From Paralithodes platypus (taxonomy: Eukaryota; Arthropoda; Malacostraca; Decapoda; Lithodidae): a DNA stretch of 64,000 nt. Within the stretch, counting starts at the first letter, position 1; each line of letters begins with the position of its first letter. Below are positions 43,151-54,036 of this stretch, one piece after another. The notes below the pieces were generated by a model, which saw nothing but the letters and a program-made list of their open reading frames with translations, searched no databases and was not told where the DNA came from. The translations under genes were made by a program, and so were the position numbers. The stretch spans positions 21,806,086-21,870,085 of the forward strand of contig CM064495.1 of NCBI GenBank assembly GCA_032716605.1. The letters run 5' to 3'.

Positions 43151-44560
43151 CCAAATTCAAGGTATTATTGTCAAAATATGCGGACACACGGAGTTTGAAG
43201 CAGTTTAGCTCATAGCATGAGGGGAAGACAGATTGAGGGAGATATTTTCAAAGCTCACTTGTTAAGTAGAAGAAAGACTGGGAAAATCAGTTCATTCTTG
43301 AGTTAGTGAGATGGACAGAATAGGGGTGGGAGTGTGTTGAAATCGGGGTGTGGTAGAAGAGTGAGAGATGCAACATTGCATCGTGTAGAGAGACTGGGGA
43401 ATTAGTAAAAGGAATTGAGTTGATGAAACAATATAATGATAGTGAAACCTCCGCCCACATGCGAACAATACAGTTTAATTTTCTAAGAGGAGAGGTGCAA
43501 GTTCTTTTCTATTTTATATACACAACAGTAATTTACACACATGTACTTTAATGTGTGATAGGTCTTTACCTGCACGGAGTGTGGGGGTCTGGGGGCCGCA
43601 GCCCCAGGTTAGGTTGTCAAGATAGGTAATTGTATGAGTCGACAAGGCACTCGCAGACGTAAACAAATCCACCCGCCATAGTCATGACTGTCTACTTTGG
43701 AAAATTGACTAACAATACTCGATACATGGACGCACTGCACCCACATACAGAGCAAGAATCTGTGTGGGGTGAAGAACCCATGGAGACAGTTGAGCACAGC
43801 TAACCTCTGGGAAGCTGTTTAAACAAGTGATAATATGATTTTTCTAAGAACATTCATAAGAAAAACAAATACCAAAAATACTGAGAGAAGATGAAGGTAT
43901 GATGTGTGTATTGTTCAAGTATATGGGATAGGTATGCGGAAGATCGTGACTGGTAGATAGATGAAGAAATTGGGTTTTGGAAGTATTGAAAGTAACACAA
44001 ATTTATCTGCCCCAATCAGAAATAGTTGATAGATCATAAGATAGGCGTGCTATAGCCTTATCACGCGATTTTTTGAGTGATTGCATGTTGGGTCGTATTG
44101 GAAAACTAGTTGAATAGTGTAAGGCAGAGTAATCGGTATATAAGTGGACAGGACTGGAGGTGCAGTTGAGAACATAATTAATTATTATTTGAAAGGGTAC
44201 TGGAAACTGGACATAACCCAGAGGAACATCAGAGTTGATATGTTGAGAAAGTGAACGATGGCCGTCCACAACTGCAGCTGTGGAACGGCCAGAAAGGAAA
44301 TTAGTGACAAAGGCACAGATAGAGGGATAGAAACTGAAGGAGGGCACGTTGGAAATTAGAGATATATTCCAGACTCTATCAAAGGTTTTTGGTAGTTCTA
44401 GCACAATATAAAAGGTCTCGCCAAAATAATGAAAGGAGGATTTAATGAGATAAGAATGAAGATCACCAGTAAAGTTGCCCTTAAGGAAACCATACTGGGG
44501 ATCTGAAAGTACATTATTGGAAGACCAATGCTTAAGAAATTTTGGTTAGAATTTAAAACA
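43151..44560 (-). pseudogene. LINE family A, copy 3 (RT half, decayed)
   Basis: Parallels 10590-11960 in reverse but is more diverged. Frame 44003-44404 shows TFDRVWNISLI, FLSGRSTAAVVDGHRSL, SDVPLGYVQFPVPF and LYTDYSALHYS. In this copy the YADD box reads YTDY, so a catalytic aspartate is lost. It is interrupted by the element at 43472-43710. The 3' UTR is missing. Confidence 0.88.
43472..43710. mobile_element. 239-bp TIR element with 8-bp TSD AACAATAC
   Basis: Perfect 8-bp duplications at 43464-43471 and 43711-43718 flank the element, and LINE A copy 1 supplies the unduplicated sequence (GAACAATACTCAATAC at about 11017-11032). Ends AGTTTAATTTTCTAAG and, from the right, AGTCAATTTTCCAAAG are imperfect inverted repeats. 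A G/C hairpin (GGGGGTCTGGGGGCCGCAGCCCC region) and GGTTAGGTTG occur inside, echoing the hairpin/TTAGG module. An 8-bp duplication suggests hAT. Confidence 0.88.
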
Positions 44561-44969
44561 TCCCTAATATGGGCCCCATCAATTTCTTTGAGTGTTAGTT
44601 TTAACTATGCTACTAGTTTGCTGTATATGTCATTACCGTAGCAAGTTCATAATAAGTGAATACACAAAAACTGTCAAAAGCGTGTCTCAGCACGCACGAT
44701 CGTGCTTCTATATGGCGACGCTCCGACTTAATAAGTGGGTGCAGGTCTTAAAGGGCATAGCGCATGTGGTCAGCTATCCTCATTATCAAAAATGTTAGTG
44801 TACAGTATACCTCTTCTGTGCAATAATAGTAGTCCGTGTTTCTTACAAATGTAAATATAAATAAGTTAGTGTTTTGGACGGCGGTGGCGAGAGGCATTTC
44901 CGAGCTTTCGCGATGTTTACAAGGGCATATAGGTACCCATAGAATAACACAATCAGTCAGAGTTTCAGG
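44561..44969. other. No recognisable gene
   Basis: Short frames only. The stretch lies between LINE A copy 3 and LINE E. Confidence 0.4.
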
Positions 44970-45526
44970 AGTCAGGTAGCAAATGAGAGGAGTGGACATA
45001 ATACAAGAAACATGATGTTTAATTTTAAGGTCCCGAGAATCCAAGGACAGGGTAAGCAAACATTCTTCTTCACTGCTATCAAAGACTGGAACGACCTACC
45101 CCAGTCAGTCCGTGAAAAGAGAACACTATATTCCTTCAGACGTAGCCTGAAGGAACACCTGAACCGGACAGCTGCGAGAAGGGAGCACCAAGCTTATGTC
45201 TACTACTAAATACGACATAAGAGATAGACAAACCAAACTGAAATTATTACTGATTACGGATTACTGATATTTACTATAGGATGTAAGGTATCTTAAAATA
45301 ACCCCCTAGAAATACTTTTTCTAAAGTATCTATTTCTTTATCCTCCCCTTTTCCCCAGCTAACCTAATCCCACAAGGACCCCAATGGAAATACGCCTAAC
45401 GGCCTTATTGGGCTATCCTTAGTTGGAATTATGCAAGGCTGGTACATGTCATATTTGTAACAAACTATGTGGTACCAACTCTGTAAATTGCTGACTGAAT
45501 AAATATTATTATTATTATTATTATTA
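44970..45526 (+). pseudogene. LINE E 3' end with (ATT)n tail
   Basis: Frame 45012-45209 reads FNFKVPRIQGQGKQTFFFTA, IKDWNDLPQSVRE and FRRSLKEHL, the conserved W-N-x-LP C-terminus of CR1/L2-type LINEs. A 3' UTR of ~290 bp ends AATAAAT(ATT)n at 45498-45526. 5'-truncated; no RT motifs are present. Confidence 0.8.
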
Positions 45527-46769
45527 GGTCAATGGCCTCCATTTTGATTTTCAATATCTCTGTTAAGTACTCCATGGTGTGAAAGCAGTTAAAAAGATGG
45601 GCAGATATTTAATAGAGGGGTATAATAAATTGTATGAGCAGCATAAACTTAATAATGAAATTTAGAAATAATGGCAAGCTATCAAATAATGCACTGTGAA
45701 AGTGAAAATCAAGATGGAATATTTTGATAGTTGGACGAACGCTGTGGTGCTAAGAGTACAATACCTGTGTACCAGACCAGACCAGATGGCTGGAGTAAAG
45801 AAGGAAAGAAGATTAAATGGACAGAGGAAGAACAAGCCGAGAAGTGAGAAGTACAGTAGAAGACTGAAAGTTCTCGGGCTCAACCAAGATGATTGTACCG
45901 TTAGGGCGATACCATTAAGAGGTGTGATTGTTGCCATATGGATAGAGCTGCCAATACGTATTTATTTATAATTAACGAAACCAAACTATGAATAATTGTA
46001 TTGATAGATACCTAAGGATAGACAAATGTTACACTCATGTGATACAAATATCAAATACTTCCTTCACATTACTTCATCACGTATGAAATATAGGAGGGTA
46101 AGCTAGATCAAGGCAATATCAAAACATATTCGAATTTTGCGGTCAATGACGACCACGAGAGGCAACAGGAGCTGCCATTAACTTTCTAAGCTTAATATAT
46201 CCCACATGGCTCTTACACTTAGTTACACTTAGTTGTATTCCATCCGTTAGTGACACAGTTGAGCTGGGGCTCCACTGCGACCAGGCAGCTCCCTTTCTTC
46301 CACTCTCCATTCCAGAAGTCGGTTGGAGTTGGTGATGGGGTATCCTGGTGTTGGTGGCCAGGATACCCCAGCTCTGTTTACTATTTTATATCAAAATTTA
46401 TGGTAAACCAGGACAACTGTGCAGTATCAATCATTCTTTAACATGCTTTAGACCATGATAAAATGGAATGAGATATTGCATGAGCTTATGCCCTTTAACC
46501 CAAGACTGTCAGTCGAACGACACTACATCTTGCATTTTTTTCTTTAATGGACCAATTACAATGCCCTAAGTCACATCTCGCCACACTGAACCAATTACAG
46601 CCTTACGTCACATCACACCACGCACTGATTCACCTGTAATTACTTGCCAGTCACGTTTTGACTGATATACAATATAAGAAGAGCTTTTTTAGATTACCAG
46701 TATCATTTTAGTTTACTGTCTTTATTATTTTAACTGTTCATTTGTAGGGGCTGTTGTGCCTTTGTATGC
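45527..46769. other. No recognisable gene; one strong hairpin
   Basis: Frames at 45662-45971 are unrecognised. 46336-46348 and 46358-46370 form a perfect 13-bp stem (TGGGGTATCCTGG) with a 9-base loop. TTTAACCCAAGACTGTCAG near 46496 resembles a TTAA-element end without a partner. Confidence 0.5.
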
Positions 46770-47486
46770 TCAAAATGTTGATCATATTTATTTTGTAACT
46801 CCTTTACATTTGTGGCAGCAATTACAATTCATATTCTGGCAATCTGTTCCACATCTTGGGCATTCTCACACTGTAAAAGAATGTTTTTGTCACGGTTTGC
46901 TGAAGGAATCGTCAGTCTTTGAGAGTAACCTCGGGTGCCATGTCCAATATCTATATCTCTCCTCTTGAATATTTCTTCGTAATTGAAACCTGAGGTTATG
47001 TTGAGCAGTGAATATGCCAAGATCATGTCTTGCCGATTCCTCCGTTCCTCCAAGGTTGTTAAATTCAGTTGCCAAACTCTTTCTTCTTATGGGATATCAT
47101 TCATGCCGGTAATCATCTTCGTGGCCCTCCGCTGTATGCTTTCCACTTGAAAGATATCCTTTACATAATGAGGTCTCCAGAACTGAATGTAAATTGGCAA
47201 TATAACTTCTTTATTTTTACAACAGAAGTTTCTCTTGATTGTACAATACCAAGTAGCTGGTTAGCCTTTTACGTAATTTTCGCGAACTGCGAATGGAATT
47301 TTAATGAATAGCTCACCGTAATACCTAGATGCTTTGCTTGCTCTTTAGCTGAGTGTCATATCCTCCTACTTATAACTGATTTCTATGTTATTGCTTCCCA
47401 GGTGTAGCATATGGCATTTATCAATATTCAGTTTAAGCTTCCACATGCCCATTCTACTGTAGAACTCACTCATATCGTCGTGTAGA

Positions 47487-47603
47487 GCTTTTTTGTTTTG
47501 TATCTGCATGAAGGAGACAAAAGGCAAAGCTGTCTGTAATAAGTGCCCCCCCCCCCCCCCCTCACCAAGATTGAAAGAGTAACAGAACCAAAACCAACGT
47601 ACA
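47487..47603 (-). pseudogene. LINE family A 3'-end fragment nested in LINE L
   Basis: TTTTTTGTTTTGTATCTGCA and GAAGGAGACAAAAGGCAAAG match the 3' UTR and tail of LINE A copies 1 and 2 (10500-10600; 33918-34015). A C homopolymer (47548-47562) expands the CCTCCCCC motif of the other copies. It is truncated at its 5' side by the TTAA element. Confidence 0.85.
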
Positions 47604-47607
47604 TTAA

Positions 47608-48089
47608 CCCTTAACTGGCGGCACCCGGCTATTGTCGAGTGAAATAAATGTGGCCTATGTGGCGGGTCACGGCTATTGTCGAGTGCAATTTTGAGCACAT
47701 AATGTGCTCTGAGAGAGAGCGGAGCGGTGGGAGGAGCGTAGAATACCTCCTGACCGCTCGCCACGGCCGCCGTGGACCTACTGAGATTTATTGCACCCTC
47801 CTCCACCCTCTCTCACTCGCTACACACGTAATTATATAAAGAAATTACCGTATTTTATCGATTTTTGCCCTTCGGTTGCACGATCGTTGCAAGACAACCA
47901 GTGATCGTAGAAGGATGTTCGGGTGTCATTGGAAAGCTCAATTTACGCCCTTTCAGGGATACATACTTGTATTACGCTGTGGTTCTTGTTTATGCATGAA
48001 AAAGAGCACAGAAACAACCCCATTTATGGTAAAAAAAAAAAACGCTGGGCGGCACAGTGAAATATACTCCACCACCCGCTCTTAAGGTG
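47608..48089 (-). mobile_element. piggyBac-like TTAA miniature element, family 1, copy 3
   Basis: 482 bp bounded by TTAA at 47604-47607 and 48090-48093. Ends: CCCTTAACTGGCGGC and, from the right, CACCTTAAGAGCGG. It is inverted relative to copies 1 and 2: GGTGTCATTGGAAAGCTCAA and GCCCTTTCAGGGAT are the reverse of the shared core. The lengths of 477-482 bp in three copies indicate a discrete family. Confidence 0.9.
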
Positions 48090-48387
48090 TTAAGTTGGCT
48101 TAGTGCTGCATCTACTTCCTGTATATTAATTGTTTGGTATAGTTATTTGGGGAATATTCAGCTCTTCTATGTCTTCCATCATATTCAACTGCAAATAATT
48201 TTTGGAAGCCTTCATTTATTGCATCTGTCATCCATGGTCAGTGTTCAGTCTTCTTTCTTGATTTTGGTGATACCTGACTTAATGCTAGTATTGCTACACA
48301 CATAGGAGTAGATGCTTTTGGGTTAGATTTTGCTTCTTGAGCTACCTTTTTTCAAAGACTTGGCTGTTCTCACAACATTTGTAGTGT

Positions 48388-48437
48388 AATTTATCGCCAC
48401 TTCATATATGTAATTTATCGCCACTTCATATATGTCT
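48388..48437. repeat. 24-bp direct duplication
   Basis: TAATTTATCGCCACTTCATA then TATG occurs twice in tandem within the LINE L linker, a local slippage duplication. Confidence 0.9.
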
Positions 48438-50345
48438 CTTCTCTCTTCAGTTGGTCGTTTTCTTAACCATTCAAAAGCTAATTGCTTCTTATTGGCAGCT
48501 TGGGTGACTTACTTATTAAACCATTTGGGTTTGGACAGGTTAGACTGGGATATACATTTTGGTACTGTAATCTTCACTACTCTGTGTATAAATGTGCAGA
48601 ATGAATAATCTGGATTACCTGTTTCAAATGTGGATTGCCAATCTACTGTACTTTCTTCAATAGGTTCCTCATTTTATGAAAATAGGCCTTATGATAGTTT
48701 AATTTTGTATCCATTTCAGAGTTTTGCAAAGTTCCTTCAACACCTACTTGAAAATATAGTACACTTTGATCCGAGTTGCCAAAACCTGGTAGGTAATAAC
48801 TTGTGAGATTTCATCCTTGCTTTTAGTATACCAAATACCAATACCAATACCAAATAATGTGTACTTCTTTTTCTCGTCCATTCATTCACATGCTGATACA
48901 GAAACAAATATTGACAGCAGTTATATAAAGCTTAAATTGGTTGCTCTCTGGTCCTCCTTTTATGACTCCTGTTTGCCACTTAATCTCAGGGGGTTTAAAG
49001 TCCCCCATGATTATAATTTGATTACTTCCTGCATTTTCCATAGCTAAATTCATAACGTTTAAGAGGTCTTCATTAGTATTGTTACTAGTGTTAGGGTATC
49101 TATAAACTAGTCCAATTACTAATTTAGTTTTGTTACTGGGTCTTGTTCAGCACTAACAATAGGTTAATGATTGTCAATTCTTCACATAATGTAGAATTTA
49201 GAGAACTCTTAATTAGGAGAGATACACCTCCACCATGCTTACTTCTGTCGTCCCTATTAATTTCATAACAAGGAGGAATACCGTGTTGTTCACTGAACCA
49301 TAATGAAGTGTTTCAAAAACACCCATTATTTCTGAGTAGTTCAGTCATGACACATGTAATTTCATGTACTTTGTTGAAAATTCCATCTAAATTAGTGCGA
49401 GGTACCTTTAGCATATTGTTCTCTTCCTCCATTTCCCATGTTGTTGATCTTAAATTTGACTTTGAGCTAAAGGGATTTCTTCCTGTGACACAATCCCATG
49501 TGCCTGCTATCCAGTAGGTTTATTTGTCGAAGTCGTAGGATCTTTTGTCCTGGTTGGTTGCCCAGCTGTTGGTCCATTTCTGGTGGATTATTCAGCAGTT
49601 GATCATGTTCTGTCAGAGTAATTTATTGATAATGTCCTGATGGATTGACTTCTGTACAATTGTTCTCTGGTTGATTGGAAGATTACTGGATGTGTCCTGA
49701 TAGATGGCTTGTTGGTCCATGTTTTGTTCGTCTGCCTGTAAAATTTCGTCCTGGTAGGTCTTCTGGATGGTAGCTGCCTGTGTATTCTGCCGCTGCTCAA
49801 CAATTTCACCCTTGCGAATTATCCAGGTTTCCCTATCATTTCGCCTGTGAATCATATCTTTTCATTTTCTTGAGTATGGAAAAGCGTTTCTGCTCTTTTG
49901 TTCTCTAAGCAGTGGTTAGATTTCTTTAAATTAATATATACTGTACATCTACATTGAAACTGTTCCTGAGTATCTTGGTCTCACATTGAATTCTGTAAGT
50001 TTCACCTTCATCCTGAAACACCACTCTTAATGGTCTAGGTTTGTTATTATCCTTATTAAAGGATCCCAAACTTGTTTTTTTCTTTTCTTAGGAATTACAT
50101 AAATTTTGTTTAAGTTCCTAATCACTAAGTCTTGAACATTCTTTGTGGATCCTCTTATCCTTTTTTCACTTGTTATGCCATTCTTGTTCTTCCATACCAA
50201 ACATGACTAGGTTAGACTTCCATTTTATCTTTTAAATTTCTTCCTTCATAGCCTCTTGAACCATGTCAATACTTTTCTCACATTTTACGTGCACAGCACA
50301 ACACATTTGATCTTGCTCTCCTCGATGCCAAAACTAACCTACTCT

Positions 50346-51612
50346 TTAAAGGAAGTGACTTCACTCTAAAATTAACTTACCCTAGTTAACAAACTTGTCA
50401 ATGAGGATGCAACATACCTATATGCATAGCAATACCATGGGTTGTCTTCAGGTTCGTCCTTATTATTTGACTCCTGTTATGCTAGCCAGTTTACTTCCTG
50501 CATTATTTCATACCTCTTTTGGCTAAGGTTTTGACATTCAAAATTGAACCATTTCGAGCATGAAAATCAAAATAAAGCACTAACATTTCCATTGACAGGC
50601 TTGCCACACTTTCCCGTCTATCCCCCCAAACACCAATACCCTATCAGAATGCAAGACGGTACCTCCTCTCTTTCTTCGCGTTGTTGGATGGTTAGCCTTC
50701 TTCTCTGGCTCGGTTTTATTGACAGCTGTTTGTTCAACAGCTGTTTCGGCTGAAACAATCAGCAAAGCATAAGTTATAGCCAGCTTCTTCCACTTGTATC
50801 TCCAGTTGGAAGATGGCTCCCATGTGTAGAGGGTGTGTTTTGGCTCAACATTCCATAATAAAGAAAGCAAGCCCTCCTTGCAAATATTAGTTGACCACGG
50901 TGTACTGCCTGTGAACTGTGCAAAGTGCGATACTGCTTGTGTCTATAGAAACAAGCAAAAAGCATAACGAGTGGGTCTGTAATCATACATTCATTCTCAA
51001 GAAAAGGAAAAAAGTATAAAGTGTGGGTTCATTACTGCCCCTTATAAGGGCCCCTTCCTTAGCCATACAATGTTGCAAGTCGGGCAAGTGGTGGGTTTTA
51101 TAAATTTGTGAGTTTCTAAAAATTTCAGACCTATTGATGATAGCACCAATTTAGGAATTAATATAAGAAGTGTGTATTGGAGGAGTTTCTTGCTCAGAAG
51201 TGACTGACAATTGGTTCAAGAACCAAGAACCCATTGGTGGCCCTGGGATGACAGTAATAATTGATGAAACCCAGTGACAGTAATCCCGCTCAACCCATCA
51301 TGTATCCCACGCCAATCCTAATTAGGCCCCCAACTTGGTGATTTCAGCAAGTCCAATCGGACTGTAAGTCCGTGTGGACGTGTTAACTCAATAGCCGCGT
51401 GGTGAGATGCAGAGGATGAAATATATAAATGGCTCTGTTACTGCCTATAAGTGATGGATCAAATTGTAATTTATTTAATGGAAAAATTAACTTTCATGTA
51501 AAGTATTTCATTAAAGGTGAATTCCAGGGATGAAACCTATTCAAACTATGTCCATTGGGATCTGCTTGGTTTTAGGTATATGATACTGAAGAACTTTCAT
51601 CAATTTGTTTTA
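50346..51612. other. No recognisable gene
   Basis: The 96-codon minus frame at 50580-50870 and smaller frames resemble nothing I know. 50721-50745 holds a short hairpin (CAGCTGTTTGTTCAACAGCTG). This is the longest stretch without repeats I can name, so it is a candidate for single-copy DNA. Confidence 0.45.
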
Positions 51613-52241
51613 GCCCAGCAGCTGCGGGAAGACTCGGAGTTTCCCTGGGCGACTGCGGGAAGACTTAAGATCCTGGGCCTAAAACAATCCATTTAAAACC
51701 CCCCAAAATAACTTTACCCTTTTTATTTATTTATTTATTTATTTTTATTTTTTTTGCCCCTGGGCCATGCCAAATATCACTCCTCCACATCCCCTCCTTC
51801 CCCCCCCCCCCCCCCCCTCCTTCAATTATCACCTATTTTCCCTGTTATTCCCTTATTCTGTGGTCTATTTTCGTGATAACATTATCAAGTTGCTAGCAGG
51901 GCTTTGTCATCAGTGTTACCAAGCGTGGGAATTAGGGGAGAAGTCAGGAAGAGAATTGAGAGGTACCTCCAGTGTCTCTCAAAGCTTCGTGAGTGGAAGG
52001 TTGGCTCACACTCACTCACACACTCTCTCGCTTTCATTTCGCAATTTTGTCCAGCCAAACACTGTTTCCACTTGTTTTATTATTGTAACTGGTTAATATC
52101 TTCATATTAATGGTAAAATAGGCGCATATGAATAAGTATTAACGATATTTGTGTTAAAATAACGATGTTAGTGATGGGAACAGCTCAAATACGAGCGCAC
52201 AGGCGTGTGGTGTCTCACATCCCCCATGCACAGCCGAGAGG
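51613..52241 (+). mobile_element. TTAA miniature element, family 3, copy 1
   Basis: Right TTAA at 52242-52245; left site degenerate (TTTTA). Shares CTGCGGGAAGACTC, GGGCCATGCCAAATATCACT and GGGAACAGCTCAAATACGAG with 58050-58403 in opposite orientation. It is longer than that copy by ~260 bp (about 51840-52110), so one of them has an internal deletion or insertion. It contains a 17-C homopolymer near 51800. Noncoding. Confidence 0.7.
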
Positions 52242-52245
52242 TTAA

Positions 52246-53048
52246 CAACATAGAAATATAGCTTATCTAAGTTTTTGTATGTGGCGCGAACTGACATGTT
52301 TACCATGACGTTACTATAGCCAATGGCGGGAACTCTCGACATGGGAAATGGGTAAATCTGTGGGGTTTTTTTTATGTGAGAAACTCTCATAATTTGTATG
52401 CATGTTTACAGCTCAACATTTGGCTTCACCACTGCCTGGTCAAGGGACCGCGATATATAAATTGAACAGAAAACAATATTATCATTAAAAAATAGGCCTT
52501 AGAAGGGACCTCCCTCGACTCTGGACCAGGTTAAACACTCATAAATACTGCCTGTAGGCTATGTTTATTGTTGGAGAGATGGGATTAGTTCTTGATGTGC
52601 ACCACATCTTCAGGACGTTGTTCGATCTTTCGCAGAGCTTGAGTATTGAATTGAAAGGTATTAATTACGAAAAACAGACCTGACAGTCCAGGACTGCATG
52701 TGTTGTTTACAAACTGCCATTCCATACAATGGCGTCACTCCCGACCAATTGAACTCGTCCAGCTGATCGCCGAGAATGCCAACGACATTATAATTATATT
52801 AGTATTTTGTTCTGGAGTTTAATGGAATTATATCGATATTGCCCATATACATATTACAGTATATTCATGCCAAGTTATAATCCTGCATTAATCTTTGTGT
52901 TTTCGTTCATTCCTGTAGTTCACCTTTAATAGTGGATCACATTGTCACTACTGCAGGGGAACCAACAGCAGGGTGCCCTGGACAAAAAATTTAATTATTA
53001 TTCTATAGCTAAGGAACAAATCCGAGTATATGCAGGTGCATGTGAAAA
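52246..53048. other. No recognisable gene
   Basis: AT-rich DNA between TTAA elements, with no coding support. Confidence 0.4.
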
Positions 53049-53052
53049 TTAA

Positions 53053-53292
53053 CCCGTACTGTACCGTAGGATAGTCATAAAAGTACCCAGCAGTCCCAAG
53101 AATGTGGCCAAAATGACAGGAGAGACCACCTTTTCACCTCAAGAGATGAGGCAAGAGTGGATCTATCACTTTTTTTTTTTTTTTTTTTTTTTTTTCCAAA
53201 AGACAAATACATTACTGATGGCTATAACCGTCGCTGGGACCGGGGAGTTAATTATCTACTGACGTCTATAGCCGTCGCTGGGATTGTAAGGG
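53053..53292 (-). mobile_element. TTAA miniature element, family 2, copy 2
   Basis: 240 bp bounded by TTAA at 53049-53052 and 53293-53296. Ends CCCGTACTGTACCG and, from the right, CCCTTACAATCCCAGCGACG. It is the reverse-orientation relative of 58412-58716 (CCCAAGAATGTGGCCAAAAT against ATTTTGGCCACATTGCTTGG). It has an internal T run at 53169-53196 and two copies of ATAGCCGTCGCTGGGA-like text. Confidence 0.85.
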
Positions 53293-53296
53293 TTAA

Positions 53297-53579
53297 GTAA
53301 TTCCTAGGAAATAGACTGCTGCTTTCTGCCACTCCTATAGCAGGGGGCTTATAGTATGGCGCCAGAATAAAAATGTTCGCGCTGCTAAACCCGAGGAGAG
53401 CGCCATTGACGTTTTTAAACGCCCGCGTCTGCGAAAAAATACCTTCTGAAACTGACAGAATAATTTATATTTACCATATAAAGTATTATTTCTGTACCAT
53501 GTATGTATAGTTTACTTATATGACAAAAATGTGAACAGTGAAGACAAGAAAATTAATGTAAACAGCAAATATCTAGTGT
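53297..53579. other. No recognisable gene
   Basis: Short stretch with no feature I can name. Confidence 0.4.
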
Positions 53580-54036
53580 AAAACTTATTGAAATGACGGG
53601 GTTGCTACCACCAAATGCAACAACCAGTTGCAGAATTGCCAGTCTGCAGCTGGGTTCACCGAATCACCAGCCAAACCCATCACCAGGAAACAATGAAGAA
53701 GCGAGAAAATGCAGGAGCCACACCTATCACCCAGAGCCCTTCATTTTCTTTCACGCCAAGCAGCAGTTATGAGCATGGGAAACCGCACTAGCCAACCACA
53801 GCCCTGCCTTCAAACGACACCAGCCAATGACAGGACAGCATTCCTTCCTTCACCAGATCTACAATATGATGAAGCAATGTTTATGAAAGTTGAACACCAG
53901 CGACCAGAAGCTTACAGATATTAATGGACTTGAGCAGGAGTACCAGTTATGCTGGTCCGGTAGATCCAATAACCTCCAGACAAGAAGCATTAATAAGCCA
54001 GCAATACATCAATATGTCTAAGAGTTTGGAGGAGGA
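53580..54036 (+). pseudogene. Possible 3' internal end of an LTR retrotransposon with PPT-like tract
   Basis: A 71-codon frame (53709-53924) ends 110 bp before GGAGGAGGA at 54028-54036, a polypurine tract of the kind that primes plus-strand synthesis, directly abutting the candidate LTR. The frame itself matches no domain I recognise. This call depends entirely on the LTR call next to it. Confidence 0.3.

Larger units (their letters stand above)
46770..50345 (-). mobile_element. CR1/L2-like LINE L, long but decayed, RT core replaced
   Basis: Reading the minus strand: an ORF1-like region (about 50300-49500) with KPRPLRVVFQDEGETYRI, a motif typical of CR1/L2 ORF1; endonuclease start TNLDGIFNKVHEITCVMTEL (about 49410), DDRSKHGGGVSLLIK (49220-49255), IIIMGDFKPPEIKW (48985-49020); linker NYTTNVVRTAKSLKKG (48345-48400); then nested insertions (47487-48089); then the RT thumb MWKLKLNIDKCHMLHLGSNN (47366-47480) and RRNRQDMILAYSLL (46829-47053). 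The RT palm between is absent. It is unusual in retaining remnants of both coding units. Confidence 0.8.

Noticed and set aside
45662..45971. Overlapping 91-codon frames on opposite strands
   Set aside because: Mutually antisense, no family resemblance and no LINE motifs despite lying next to LINE E.
50580..50870. 96-codon minus-strand frame as a host gene
   Set aside because: No recognisable domain, signal or splice context, and a length expected by chance in this composition.
53709..53924. 71-codon frame as an env- or gag-like gene
   Set aside because: No recognisable motif; retained only as a possible internal end of an LTR element at low confidence.
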